Virus record (IMG/VR): IMGVR_UViG_3300049927_000053
Span: 1 to 47,229 of that record
Length of the DNA: 47,229 nucleotides
Strand: one strand, 5' to 3'
Source of the DNA: a virus
Part shown: piece after piece, positions 1-6,371 of the stretch
Layout: each line of letters begins with the position of its first letter
Numbering within the stretch: position 1 is the first letter of the stretch
Notes under the pieces: generated by a model
What the model was told of the DNA's origin: nothing
The model's input: the letters and a program-made list of their open reading frames with translations, nothing else
Databases searched by the model: none
Position numbers and translations under genes: made by a program

Positions 1-181
1 AGAGCGCCCCATTGACCCGGCCATTTCCCAGGCCACCCGCCCTTTTCCGCGAAGGGGGGGGGCGCGGCCTATCCCCAGCCTGGCACGCTGCTTGCCCTCG
101 CCAGCCTGAGCGCCTGCTCACCCGTGGATCTACCCCGATGCGATGGGCGATGCGTGCCCTAACCCCATGTGCTCGTGTGCG
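1..181. repeat. Direct terminal repeat, left copy
   Basis: These bases recur at the right end of the window. The only difference I find is a G run of nine here (54-62) against eight in the other copy. This means either true direct terminal repeats or the overlap of a circular assembly. The unit lies between the large- and small-terminase genes on the late strand, a usual place for a packaging site. It contains the inverted repeat TGAGC-GCCT-GCTCA at 107-120 and two CCAGCCTG copies (75-82, 101-108). I see no gene in it. Confidence 0.9.
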
Positions 182-358
182 TTGCGTGCTCACGACCAAG
201 GGACTGATGAGCCCTACCCCTATACCCCTCCCCCCTATACATGATCGCGCGTGCGATGGGCCGAGGTCGGCGCCCCTCTCAACCTGGCTACCAGCCCCCG
301 AGCCATCCCCACAGCCGAAGGAACAGGAGGCCGAGGCGCGGGTGACGCAGCATCCAGC
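182..358. other. Non-coding stretch next to the terminal repeat
   Basis: No convincing gene is seen. On the minus strand, directly after the small gene that ends at 359, a 24-codon GTG-started frame overlaps that gene's stop, but nothing supports it beyond the overlap. The stretch is pyrimidine-rich on the plus strand around 205-240 and may be part of the packaging region. Confidence 0.4.
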
Positions 359-451
359 TCACTCCATCCACTCGTCTCCGCCCTCGCCCGCCGGGGGCCA
401 GATGACGAAGCGGGCGAGCAAGCAGCAGCCCAGTATCACGAGGGCGGACAT
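359..451 (-). CDS. Possible 30-residue membrane peptide
   Basis: An ATG-started frame of 30 codons begins 23 bases after the stop of the zinc-ribbon gene, on the late strand. The peptide starts MSALVILGCCLLARFVIW, a run long and hydrophobic enough for one membrane segment, and ends with an acidic tail. No strong Shine-Dalgarno sequence is visible (only a G run before the ATG). It fits the pattern of tiny membrane genes elsewhere in this genome. It could equally be a chance frame, and no function is offered. Confidence 0.3.
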   Translation of the reverse strand: MSALVILGCCLLARFVIWPPAGEGGDEWME

Positions 452-473
452 GCCCCCGTGGAACAGGATGACA

Positions 474-656
474 TCACGCATCGGTCACCGTCTCGATCAG
501 GCCGTGCTGCTCCTCGTCGAGCCAGCCCTCGACGAGGGCGCAGTCAGGACACCAGCTCGTGCCGCCATCCGAGGCGGAGACATCCACGTCACCACAGCAC
601 TCGCACCAGCCGGGCCGCTGCTTGAAGTCGGAGGCGCGCAGCGTCAGCTCACTCAC
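474..656 (-). CDS. Small zinc-ribbon protein
   Basis: A 60-residue protein with two close cysteine pairs, CECC near residue 18 and CPDC near residue 36, the arrangement of a small zinc ribbon. The GTG start overlaps the stop of the small-terminase gene by 8 bases, which argues for translational coupling and for this start over upstream in-frame codons inside the terminase gene. The C-terminus is acidic. In late phage operons such proteins may assist DNA packaging or act as regulators; here the role is unknown. Confidence 0.7.
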   Translation of the reverse strand: MSELTLRASDFKQRPGWCECCGDVDVSASDGGTSWCPDCALVEGWLDEEQHGLIETVTDA

Positions 657-1170
657 TGACCGTCTCGAAATCAGGCCCGGCCGGAGGCAGCGTGGGCGCG
701 GTGCTCGCCACGATAGCGGCACGCGAGCGCAGCGCATCGAGGTGGAGCTGGCCCATGTTGAACTGGAGGTTGACCTGGGCGGCGTCGTTGCCGAACGTGG
801 CCCGGTCGTACTTGCTCGCCATCCACTGGCGCATATCGGCTTGGGCCTTGGCCTTCGCAATGGCGTCGCGGTCCTCATCGGCGCCGTCGATCAGCTCCAT
901 CGCCTGCTCGACCAAGATGGGCGCACTGTCCTTCCGAGCCTGGGCGAGCGCGGCCTTCCGCTTGGGATCCGACGCCATCCAGCCCGAGAGCACGTTGACC
1001 GAGAGGTTGATCTCGGCGGTCTTACTGAGCTGGCGGGCGATCTCGGTCATGGGCTCACCGGCGGCGACGAGCGCGCACACCACGTCCTCGGCGGTGGCGC
1101 CGTCTCCGGCTTCCGTGGCGCGCCGGTTCAGCTCGGCGAGCATGAGTCTCTTCATCGGGCTACCGGCCAT
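649..1170 (-). CDS. Terminase small subunit (TerS)
   Basis: A 173-residue protein at the head of the late strand. The N-terminal half contains a segment with helix-turn-helix character (about residues 25-65: a 'MTEIARQLSKT' helix, then a 'SVNVLSGWMAS' recognition-like helix). The C-terminal half carries the run AKAQADMRQWMASKYDRATF seen in small terminases of podovirus-like phages (W-x-A-S-K followed by the 'FG' element). It would recognise the packaging site and hand DNA to the large subunit. If the ends of the window are joined, it lies about 1.4 kb upstream of the large terminase on the same strand. The ATG start directly follows the TAA of a small upstream frame. The family call rests on pattern and context, not on a search. 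Confidence 0.75.
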   Translation of the reverse strand: MAGSPMKRLMLAELNRRATEAGDGATAEDVVCALVAAGEPMTEIARQLSKTAEINLSVNVLSGWMASDPKRKAALAQARKDSAPILVEQAMELIDGADEDRDAIAKAKAQADMRQWMASKYDRATFGNDAAQVNLQFNMGQLHLDALRSRAAIVASTAPTLPPAGPDFETVSE

Positions 1171-1299
1171 TTACATCCCGTTCCGGCGGCCGACCCATGC
1201 GAGCACGGCAATGGCGGCCAGGGCCACTCGCTCGAAGCGGAGCCCGGTCGTGGGGGTGGTGGGGAAGAGGAAGCCGAGGATCTTGGACTTGGGGCGGAT
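1171..1299 (-). CDS. Possible 42-residue membrane protein with an ATC start
   Basis: An open frame ends in TAA exactly abutting the TerS start. It contains a basic, proline-rich first half and a hydrophobic segment (about residues 24-36, 'RVALAAIAVLAWVGRR') like a single membrane helix. There is no ATG, GTG or TTG at a sensible place: the only GTG would leave 18 residues. However, a GCACCCC box lies upstream, followed after exactly 15 bases by the codon ATC, the same spacing that separates this box from the start codons at 10436, 30566 and 41499. A GAGGG Shine-Dalgarno-like run sits 7 bases before the ATC. Either the gene uses a rare ATC start, or the base is a sequencing error for ATG, or the frame is chance. 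Confidence 0.45.
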   Translation of the reverse strand: MRPKSKILGFLFPTTPTTGLRFERVALAAIAVLAWVGRRNGM

Positions 1300-1495
1300 G
1301 GGACAGTCCCTCGCGGGGTGCTGCCAGTAGGACTAGCTTGCGGAGGTGCTACCTGACTACGAGGGACGGCCTTGCGGAGCGAGGTATATCTCTATGTGCG
1401 GTTGGGCGGATTGGCCGATCTGTCGGTATATGGGGGTGCGGCGACTGCAGTCCTTCAAGATAACCCTTTCGGTCCCTCCAGGCCAGCCCCCTAAT

Positions 1496-1511
1496 GTGAG
1501 CATCTGCTCAC
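1496..1511. promoter_or_regulatory. Inverted repeat, operator-like (GTGAGCA-TC-TGCTCAC)
   Basis: Perfect 7-base arms around a 2-base centre. The core TGAGC-N4-GCTCA is also present in the terminal repeat at 107-120 with a different centre. The size and symmetry fit a dimeric DNA-binding protein site, with a plausible owner among the small HTH proteins encoded on the plus strand. Confidence 0.5.
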
Positions 1512-1521
1512 GAAGGCCAGA

Positions 1522-1726
1522 CCTTCGGAACCCCCCGATCCAGCCCTTCGCGGCGTAAGTGCCGGTATTAGGGGGTGCCACTTAGCCCCTCTCTACCTAC
1601 CTAAAACTACCTCTCCGAAGGGTTAACATCTAATTATCAGCTACTCTTAAGAAATACTGTAGTATACATACTACATATACCCCTATAGCACCGTTGATGT
1701 GGCAAAGTGCCCTTCGGACCCTTCGG
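1522..1726. repeat. Cluster of CCTTCGG words
   Basis: CCTTCGG or its complement occurs at 1522-1528, 1615-1621 (complement), 1711-1717 and 1720-1726, the last two as a tandem CCCTTCGGA/CCCTTCGGC pair 9 bases apart. Partial forms (CCTTCG, CCCTTCAG) lie nearby at 1511, 1545, 1762, 1782 and 1866. Short iterated words beside an AT-rich patch resemble replication-origin or operator arrays, but the words are short and the assignment is uncertain. Confidence 0.4.
1659..1674. promoter_or_regulatory. Inverted repeat, operator-like (GTAGTAT-AC-ATACTAC)
   Basis: Perfect 7-base arms and a 2-base centre, the same geometry as the repeat at 1496-1511 but AT-rich and placed in the middle of the AT-rich patch. 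It overlaps TATACA/TATACT-like hexamers, so a bound protein could block promoter opening. Confidence 0.5.
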
Positions 1727-1825
1727 CTCAAGCTAACATCTTCGAGCGCGCGAACATAGCTCCTTCGCCCCCGCGATTTGACCCTTCAGCCAGCCCTACG
1801 GGGCCCGCCGGGGTTGCGCCCCGCC

Positions 1826-1855
1826 TTGCATTCCGTACGGTAGGTACGCTATCCT
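1826..1855 (+). promoter_or_regulatory. Candidate promoter for the first early gene
   Basis: TTGCAT, then 18 bases, then TATCCT, about 34 bases before the ATG of the next gene. The match to the sigma70 consensus is partial and it is not a member of the repeated TTGACT promoter family seen later. Confidence 0.35.
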
Positions 1856-1888
1856 CCCCGGCTCACCCTTCAGCGAAAGCGCCGAGCC

Positions 1889-2257
1889 ATGCCCCCAATC
1901 GACTACCCTGGCGCCCGCCAGCGCCTCTACGTTGTCCGTGAGCTGCAGGACCAGTCCGCCGACGACATGCTCGGCTCCGGCTTCGTCCGAGGCACCTTCC
2001 TCGGCATCTACCGCGACCACACCCCGGAGGCCGCCATCCTGACCGCCCAGCAGGACCACCAGAAGTCTTTCGCCCGTGGTCCGGTCATCTGCACCGACCT
2101 GAGCGCCTGGGCCCGCCTGGTGTCCTTCGAGACCAGCACCGCCGTATGGGTCGTGCTCCACCCGGACGGCCAGATGGAATACGGCGCCCTCACCCTGGGA
2201 TCGCCGGTCGTCACCGCCGCCCAGCGCGTCGTCCACCTCCGGCTCAAGACCGCCTAG
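1889..2257 (+). CDS. Hypothetical protein, 122 residues
   Basis: First gene of the plus-strand unit. I do not recognise the family. It is a compact soluble-looking protein of mixed beta/alpha character with no membrane segment, cysteine cluster or clear DNA-binding motif; hydrophobic strands such as 'TAVWVVLHPDG' alternate with charged loops. It stands alone, with 130 bases to the next gene, and is followed by a perfect 10-base inverted repeat. Being first after the control region it may act early on the host, but that is only position-based. Confidence 0.65.
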   Translation: MPPIDYPGARQRLYVVRELQDQSADDMLGSGFVRGTFLGIYRDHTPEAAILTAQQDHQKSFARGPVICTDLSAWARLVSFETSTAVWVVLHPDGQMEYGALTLGSPVVTAAQRVVHLRLKTA

Positions 2258-2304
2258 GCAATCTGCGAATCTAACCCCGCCGCGTTTCGCATCTCCCGTG
2301 AGTA

Positions 2305-2336
2305 AATGTCGGCACATCGCCGGATCTGCCGACATT
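2305..2336. promoter_or_regulatory. Inverted repeat with 10-base arms
   Basis: AATGTCGGCA and its exact complement flank a 12-base centre between two plus-strand genes. There is no T run after the second arm, so a bipartite operator is at least as likely as a terminator. Confidence 0.5.
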
Positions 2337-2389
2337 CGCTCCGGCACGCCCCCTGCCCTTCCCTCCGGTAACCATCACCCGGAGCCATC

Positions 2390-2644
2390 GTGTCTGAATC
2401 CGCACTGCGCTTGGTCCCCGACTATCTCCACCCGTTCGACCGTGCCACCGACAAGATCAAGCACCTCGGGCTAGAGGCCCAGCTCACGCTCCCCGAGGCG
2501 GCGGCGTTGCTCGATGTGTCGCCTTCCACGTTCGAGCGCCTCGCCATTCCTTGCACTCAATGGGCAGGCCGGTCACGCCGCTGGCGGTATGGCGCCATCT
2601 GCGAGCGGGCCCGCGACTTGGAGCGCGCCAAGCAGGGGGGTTGA
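2390..2644 (+). CDS. HTH DNA-binding protein (MerR/excisionase-like)
   Basis: An 84-residue protein with a GTG start preceded by a CGGAG Shine-Dalgarno site. Residues 33-68 (LTLPEAAALLDVSPSTFERL, then a W-RSRRWRYGAI wing-like stretch) fit the helix-turn-helix-17/excisionase type, where a sequence such as 'R-W-R' closes the domain. It may be an excisionase or a regulator of the control region; the integrase lies about 2.2 kb downstream on the same strand. The gene's TGA stop is embedded in the TTGACT -35 box of the next promoter, so its end and the next transcript are interlocked. Confidence 0.65.
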   Translation: MSESALRLVPDYLHPFDRATDKIKHLGLEAQLTLPEAAALLDVSPSTFERLAIPCTQWAGRSRRWRYGAICERARDLERAKQGG

Positions 2645-2669
2645 CTTCGGAGTCACCCCCTTGTAGTAT
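2641..2669 (+). promoter_or_regulatory. Early promoter P1 (TTGACT-17-TAGTAT)
   Basis: TTGACT and TAGTAT are separated by 17 bases and preceded by a run of G. It is one of five copies of the same promoter type (also 6543, 9907, 21864, 22150). The expected start is near 2676, about 33 bases before the ATG of the next gene, leaving room for the CGGAG ribosome site. Confidence 0.8.
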
Positions 2670-2708
2670 TGGGTCAGGCGTACTCGACCCCTCGACCCGG
2701 AGCCCCCG

Positions 2709-2954
2709 ATGACCGTCCGCATCCTCAAGGAAGGCGACCGCATCCACTACTCCGGCGACATGGCGAACGCCTCGGGCTGGTTCCGGCTGTACCCAACCCA
2801 GCAGGGCGTCGAGCTGATCGAGGAGTACGGGGACCGCCGGTTCACCATCACCCCCGCGCTGATCGGGGACGTGTACCAGGGCCATTGCTCGCCCCGGTTC
2901 GTCACCGAGGCCGCATACAACTGGTTCATGAACCATGAACGGGAGGCCAAGTGA
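2709..2954 (+). CDS. Hypothetical protein, 81 residues
   Basis: First gene behind promoter P1, with a CCGGAG Shine-Dalgarno site. The sequence alternates strands and turns (about residues 20-60 around 'GWFRLYPTQQGVELIEEYGD'), suggesting a small beta-rich domain, and ends in a helix 'YNWFMNHEREAK'. No catalytic or metal-binding motif is seen. Its stop overlaps the GTG of the next gene (GTGA), so the two are probably translated together. Confidence 0.75.
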   Translation: MTVRILKEGDRIHYSGDMANASGWFRLYPTQQGVELIEEYGDRRFTITPALIGDVYQGHCSPRFVTEAAYNWFMNHEREAK

Positions 2955-3595
2955 GCCGGACGACCCGAGGCGGAGCTGAGATCGAGCACCCCGAGGCATA
3001 TGCCCAGGCCATCAAGAACGCGATCCACGGCCGCGCCAGCGCCAAGCGCCTGCGCGAGTGGGACGCCGCGCACCCGGAGCTGGCGGCGTGGCTCACATGG
3101 ACCGGGTTCGACCCCGAAGGCTCGCAGGGCGACGAATACCCTCTGCCCACGTACACGAAGCATCCCCTCGGGACCGCGCCCACCTTCGCGCTCAGGGCGC
3201 GCGGCGAGTGGGGCTCGCTCTCCCCGAAGGCCACCGAGCTGCTTCAGAAAATCTACGACGAGCGCACCGCCAACCTCGCCAAGCGGGCCGAGCAGCGCGC
3301 CGCCGAAGCCGCGAGCGCCGAGGCGTGGCAGCCGGGCCGCCAGATCGTCGAGGGCGAGATCGTCAGCGTGAAATTCGTTGCCGGGTGGGGCTACCACGCA
3401 GCCGACGTGAAGAAGATCCTCGTCAAGCGCGCGGACGGCAGCCGGATCTACCTCACCTGCCCCGCGAGCATCGAGCAGGTCGAGCGCGGCGCCCGCGTCC
3501 GCATCACCGTCACCGTCGAGCCGAAGGAAGGCGAGCCGACGTTCGCGTTCGGGTCGCGCCCGGCCAAGTCCTCGATCATCGTGGAGGCCAAGTGA
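2951..3595 (+). CDS. Hypothetical protein with C-terminal OB-fold-like domain
   Basis: A 214-residue protein. The N-terminal two thirds are helical and charged. The last 80 residues (from 'EGEIVSVKF' through 'RVRITVTVEP' to 'FAFGSRPAKSS') resemble a small beta-barrel domain found at the end of several phage proteins, where a strand 'EG.IVSVK', a 'G..RV.....V' strand and a 'F.F.SRP' end are typical. That domain is plausibly OB-like and nucleic-acid binding, but I have no direct proof. GTG start coupled to the upstream gene; stop overlaps the next GTG. Confidence 0.7.
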   Translation: MSRTTRGGAEIEHPEAYAQAIKNAIHGRASAKRLREWDAAHPELAAWLTWTGFDPEGSQGDEYPLPTYTKHPLGTAPTFALRARGEWGSLSPKATELLQKIYDERTANLAKRAEQRAAEAASAEAWQPGRQIVEGEIVSVKFVAGWGYHAADVKKILVKRADGSRIYLTCPASIEQVERGARVRITVTVEPKEGEPTFAFGSRPAKSSIIVEAK

Positions 3596-3792
3596 GAATC
3601 ACCGACATCCTCGTCGAGAACCACGGCAGCGTCGTCCTCCTGAACCCGGTCAGCGACGAGGGGCGGACGTGGCTCGACAACAACGTAGCCGCCGAGGGCT
3701 GGCAGTGGATCGGCGACGCCCTGGCGTGCGAGCCCCGCATGGTGGGCGCGGTGGTCGAGGGCGCCCGTAACGATGGACTGGAGGTAGCATGA
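3592..3792 (+). CDS. Small conserved phage protein, 66 residues
   Basis: GTG start overlapping the previous stop. The pattern 'NHGSVVLLNPVSDEGRTWL' followed by 'ACEPRMVGAVVEGARNDGL' is that of a widespread small protein of phages and mobile elements, with strand-helix-strand-helix organisation and the 'E-x-R-x-V-x-x-x-V-x-G-A' helix. Its biochemical role is unknown to me. The ATGA junction places it firmly in the operon. Confidence 0.75.
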   Translation: MRITDILVENHGSVVLLNPVSDEGRTWLDNNVAAEGWQWIGDALACEPRMVGAVVEGARNDGLEVA

Positions 3793-4004
3793 TCGCGGCC
3801 CTGCTACTCCTCATCTTGCTCGTGCTCGTGTTCGGCCCCGGCGTGCTGCTGGTGCTGCTCGGGCTGGTCGTGCTCGGCTGCATCGGATACGGCTGGTTCT
3901 CCGCCGCTGTGGCTCTGTTTGATATTCTGAGCGGGCGCCGTGCGGCGCGCGAGGCGGAGATAGCTGCGGTGTGGGCTGAGTACGACGCCAAGAAGGCCAA
4001 GTGA
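3789..4004 (+). CDS. Membrane protein, 71 residues
   Basis: Residues 2-33 are almost wholly hydrophobic (MIAALLLLILLVLVFG, then VLLVLLGLVVLGCIGYGW), enough for one long or two short membrane helices. A charged cytoplasmic-looking tail (RRAAREAEIAA...YDAKKAK) follows. It starts with ATGA on the previous stop and is followed by another small membrane gene with a GTGA overlap. No family is recognised. Confidence 0.75.
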   Translation: MIAALLLLILLVLVFGPGVLLVLLGLVVLGCIGYGWFSAAVALFDILSGRRAAREAEIAAVWAEYDAKKAK

Positions 4005-4111
4005 GCGACCTCATTATGTTCGGCGTGCTCTTCTACCTCTTCGGGTGGGTCGGGCTCGCCGTCTGGCTCGGCCTCCTTCTCGCGGCGTGGTACCTTGAGG
4101 CCGCGCGATGA
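4001..4111 (+). CDS. Tiny membrane protein, 36 residues
   Basis: A GTG-started gene locked between two others by 4-base overlaps on both sides (GTGA at its start, ATGA at its end). The product begins with VSDLIMFGVLFYLFGW and continues hydrophobic through 'LAVWLGLLLAAWY', one membrane helix. The double overlap is the main support for such a short frame. Function unknown; it may pair with the membrane protein just upstream. Confidence 0.7.
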   Translation: MSDLIMFGVLFYLFGWVGLAVWLGLLLAAWYLEAAR

Positions 4112-4707
4112 GCGACCTCAAGCAGCGCGAGGAGTGGCTGAATAACGTCGCCATTCTCCTCCTGCCGGAATTCCAGAAGATCACGCCGGTCGAGGTGTAC
4201 CCGAAATTCCGGGTGAGCTGCGGCTTCCCCTCGACCGGCAAGCGGGGCCGCCGGATCGGCGAGTGCTGGTATCCCGCCGCAAGTGCCGACGCCGTGCACG
4301 AGCTGTTCATCCATCCCGGCCAGGCCGAGCCGCTCGAAGTCGCCGCCATCCTCGCGCACGAGCTGGCGCACGTCCTCGCGGGCCCCGAGGCGAAGCACGG
4401 GAGAGACTTCAAGAAGCTGGTGAAGCCGCTCGGGCTCGAAGGGCGCGCCTGCGCCACGGTGCCGGGCGAGGCGTTTAAACTGCTCGTCGCCCCCATCCTC
4501 GAAGCGGCGGGCGCTTACCCGCACGGCGCGCTGACGCCTGGCGGTATCAGCAGCCGAGGGCCGAAGCAGACCACGCGCATGATTAAGGTGACCTGCGCGA
4601 GCTGCGGCTACACGCTGCGCGCGGCGCGCTCGTGGATCGAGCTGGGCGTGCCACAGTGTCCGAACCCGGAGTGCGACGACCACGGCGATGAAATGAGGGT
4701 CGCATGA
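4108..4707 (+). CDS. SprT-like zinc metalloprotease
   Basis: A 199-residue protein with the SprT/Spartan layout: the motif H84-E85-L-A-H88, a third likely zinc ligand H97 (KHGRDF), and a C-terminal zinc ribbon with C163, C166, C184 and C189. In the family the HExxH histidines plus the third His hold the catalytic zinc. Cellular members cut proteins crosslinked to DNA; phage copies are common but mostly uncharacterised. ATGA coupling to the gene before and after. The length is normal and all expected residues are present, so it is likely active. Confidence 0.85.
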   Translation: MSDLKQREEWLNNVAILLLPEFQKITPVEVYPKFRVSCGFPSTGKRGRRIGECWYPAASADAVHELFIHPGQAEPLEVAAILAHELAHVLAGPEAKHGRDFKKLVKPLGLEGRACATVPGEAFKLLVAPILEAAGAYPHGALTPGGISSRGPKQTTRMIKVTCASCGYTLRAARSWIELGVPQCPNPECDDHGDEMRVA

Positions 4708-4862
4708 TCGACGTTAACGGGCACGAAGATATGGCGGAGCTGCGGCGCCGCTTCCTGCGCCTGGAGGAGGTAGTGCTGGCGCTGTGGCTGGGTACGGAAA
4801 CGCGCGGCGTCTCTGAGATCGCGAACGAGTATTTCCGCGACTACCCGGATGCCACCCAATGA
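4704..4862 (+). CDS. Hypothetical protein, 52 residues
   Basis: A short acidic, helical protein (a likely amphipathic helix around 'MAELRRRFLRLEEVVLALW') fixed by ATGA overlaps with the SprT gene before it and the integrase gene after it. No domain is recognised. Its place directly before the integrase makes a role in recombination control possible but unproven. Confidence 0.7.
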   Translation: MIDVNGHEDMAELRRRFLRLEEVVLALWLGTETRGVSEIANEYFRDYPDATQ

Positions 4863-5929
4863 CCATCTACGCTGACGGGCGCGGCGGCACCCTGATAATC
4901 GAACGCAGATTGGAAGGGCGTCGCCTCCGGCGGACCACTGGTCTGCCGGATACGCCCAAGGGTCGGCACACCGCCGGGCTGTGGGACAAGATGCTCGACA
5001 CGCTCATTGAGGGCGGGCGCTCCGAGCTGGTCCGCGCCCTGGCCGATCCGAAAAGCGGCCTGTCCTTCACCGACGTATGGTCCCACTACCGCACCGGCGC
5101 CTGGAACCGGATCCCGAGCGCGGAGCACATGAAGCCGCTGTACGTGGCGGTGGCTGCCTGGCTGCCAGCGGCCCGCAAAGCGGGTGGGGCGCCCTTCTCC
5201 GCCTCGCACCGGGCGAGCGTCTCTCGGGCCTTCCTGGCGCTTGAGCGGCTGCGCCCCAAGGCCACGGTCGCCGACCTGCCCGCCGTGCTCCGCGACTACC
5301 GCGCGGACTGCGAGAAGCGCGGCATCGGCCGGACGTTCCGCAAGGCCAAGAACGCCGTGCAAGCGTTCCTCCGCGAGACGCAGGGCAAGCGGCGGTCGTT
5401 CCTGTGGGCCGAGTGCAGCGACATTGCGGACGTGCCGCACGAGCGCCACGTCACGGCGGCCCTCACCGTCACCCGCGCCCGCGAGATCGCCGACAAGCTG
5501 AGTGAGCCCCACCGGCGGATCTGGTGGTCGCTGTGCATCACCGGGATGATGCCTGACGAGCTGTGGGGCGGGAAGTGGAAGGTCGGCGAGGGCGTACGGA
5601 TCGGCGGCACGAAGACTGCGTTCCGTCGCCGTACGGTGCCCCTCATCGAGGCGCCGACCGCGCCCGAGCGCCAGTACAAGGCGTTTCGCGTCGCCCTCAA
5701 GGCGGTGGACGACAGCTTGACGCCGTACGTGGCCCGCCGGTGTTATGGTCACTGGCTGGAGGAGGCCGGGATCCACCCCACCCGCGTGCGGATCTACATG
5801 GGGCACGCCATCAAGGACACCACCGGGCTGTACACCGATCACGACGTGACCCCGCACCTAGCGCCCGACGCGGCGCTGCTGCAAGGTTACATCGGGTTCG
5901 AGGCCCCTCGACTGGAGGTAGTGGCGTGA
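4859..5929 (+). CDS. int: Tyrosine-recombinase-like integrase lacking Arg I
   Basis: A 356-residue protein with an N-terminal arm domain, a SAM-like core-binding region (about 70-190) and a catalytic-type domain (about 195-340). Recognisable active-site positions are K252 (GGTKT), R293 (YVARRCYGHW), H316 (YMGH) and the nucleophile Y325 (TGLYTDHD). The first catalytic arginine, normally in a TGxRxxE motif, reads T-G-M-M-P-D-E: M231 stands where Arg is expected, and Y290 replaces the box II His. The protein may be weakened or inactive, or use another residue. An attP-like tRNA fragment lies about 440 bases downstream, which supports a real integrase history. Confidence 0.8.
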   Translation: MTIYADGRGGTLIIERRLEGRRLRRTTGLPDTPKGRHTAGLWDKMLDTLIEGGRSELVRALADPKSGLSFTDVWSHYRTGAWNRIPSAEHMKPLYVAVAAWLPAARKAGGAPFSASHRASVSRAFLALERLRPKATVADLPAVLRDYRADCEKRGIGRTFRKAKNAVQAFLRETQGKRRSFLWAECSDIADVPHERHVTAALTVTRAREIADKLSEPHRRIWWSLCITGMMPDELWGGKWKVGEGVRIGGTKTAFRRRTVPLIEAPTAPERQYKAFRVALKAVDDSLTPYVARRCYGHWLEEAGIHPTRVRIYMGHAIKDTTGLYTDHDVTPHLAPDAALLQGYIGFEAPRLEVVA

Positions 5930-6099
5930 AGATCAAGAGAACCGCGCTCATGGCCGTCCTCGAACAGCAGATGCGCGACGGTGCCGACGAGGGCGAGGAC
6001 GCCGCGAGCTGGAGCATGGAGGAGGGCATACTGCTGACACGCCGCGAGGCCCGGTTCGTCGTCGAGGAGCTGCACCGGCTGGAGGGCTTGGAGAAATGA
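5926..6099 (+). CDS. Hypothetical protein, 57 residues
   Basis: GTG start overlapping the integrase stop (GTGA) and an ATGA junction to the next gene. The product has a basic N-terminus (VKIKRTALM) and a helical, acidic body ending 'FVVEELHRLEGLEK'. Small size and the position next to int recall excisionases or integrase accessory proteins, but no HTH is evident. Confidence 0.65.
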   Translation: MKIKRTALMAVLEQQMRDGADEGEDAASWSMEEGILLTRREARFVVEELHRLEGLEK

Positions 6100-6371
6100 C
6101 CTGGCTGCGGAAGCTGTGGCGGGACATCTGGCACCCCGAGGCCGAGATCGAGGGGCTGAAGACGCTGCTCGCGAAGCGGGTCGGCAGCTACGACACCGCC
6201 ACGATGCACGAGGTGCGGATCGACCGCGAGACCCTGCTGGGCGCGCGGCGCCTGAACGAGGTGTGCGGCGAGCTGGTGCAAAACGTCGATGGTTCGACGT
6301 GGCGACTGCCCCCGCGCTCCCCCGAGAATTCCCCCGAGGGCACCGAGCCGGAAACGCCTAAGTCGTTATGA
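6096..6371 (+). CDS. Hypothetical protein, 91 residues
   Basis: Starts on the previous stop (ATGA). The N-terminal half is helical and Trp-rich (MTWLRKLWRDIWHPEAEIE), the C-terminus proline-rich and low in complexity. The last codons run through the left TCCCCCGA repeat pair, and the TGA stop lies at the end of the tRNA-like attP core, so this gene's 3' end would be changed by integration. Confidence 0.65.
   Translation: MTWLRKLWRDIWHPEAEIEGLKTLLAKRVGSYDTATMHEVRIDRETLLGARRLNEVCGELVQNVDGSTWRLPPRSPENSPEGTEPETPKSL
6318..6340. repeat. Left TCCCCCGA pair (candidate integrase arm site)
   Basis: TCCCCCGA occurs at 6318-6325 and 6330-6337, 12 bases apart. The same 23-base unit, with two changes, lies at 6517-6539 on the other side of the tRNA-like core. 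Paired direct repeats on both flanks of a core are typical of arm-type sites bound by the N-terminal domain of tyrosine integrases. Confidence 0.6.

Larger units (their letters stand above)
1333..1888. promoter_or_regulatory. Divergent control region between early and late units
   Basis: This 556-base gap separates the plus-strand unit from the minus-strand unit and holds no credible gene. It includes the longest AT-rich patch of the window (about 1600-1690, many TATA-like hexamers), two inverted repeats of 7-2-7 geometry, and a scatter of CCCTTCGG/CCTTCGG words on both strands. By position it should hold the first early and late promoters and perhaps operators or a replication origin. I cannot assign a start site for the late transcript. 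Confidence 0.7.

Noticed and set aside
251-1356. Plus-strand frames over the small-terminase region
   Set aside because: They oppose TerS and the zinc-ribbon gene and show only Arg/Gly-rich shadow composition.
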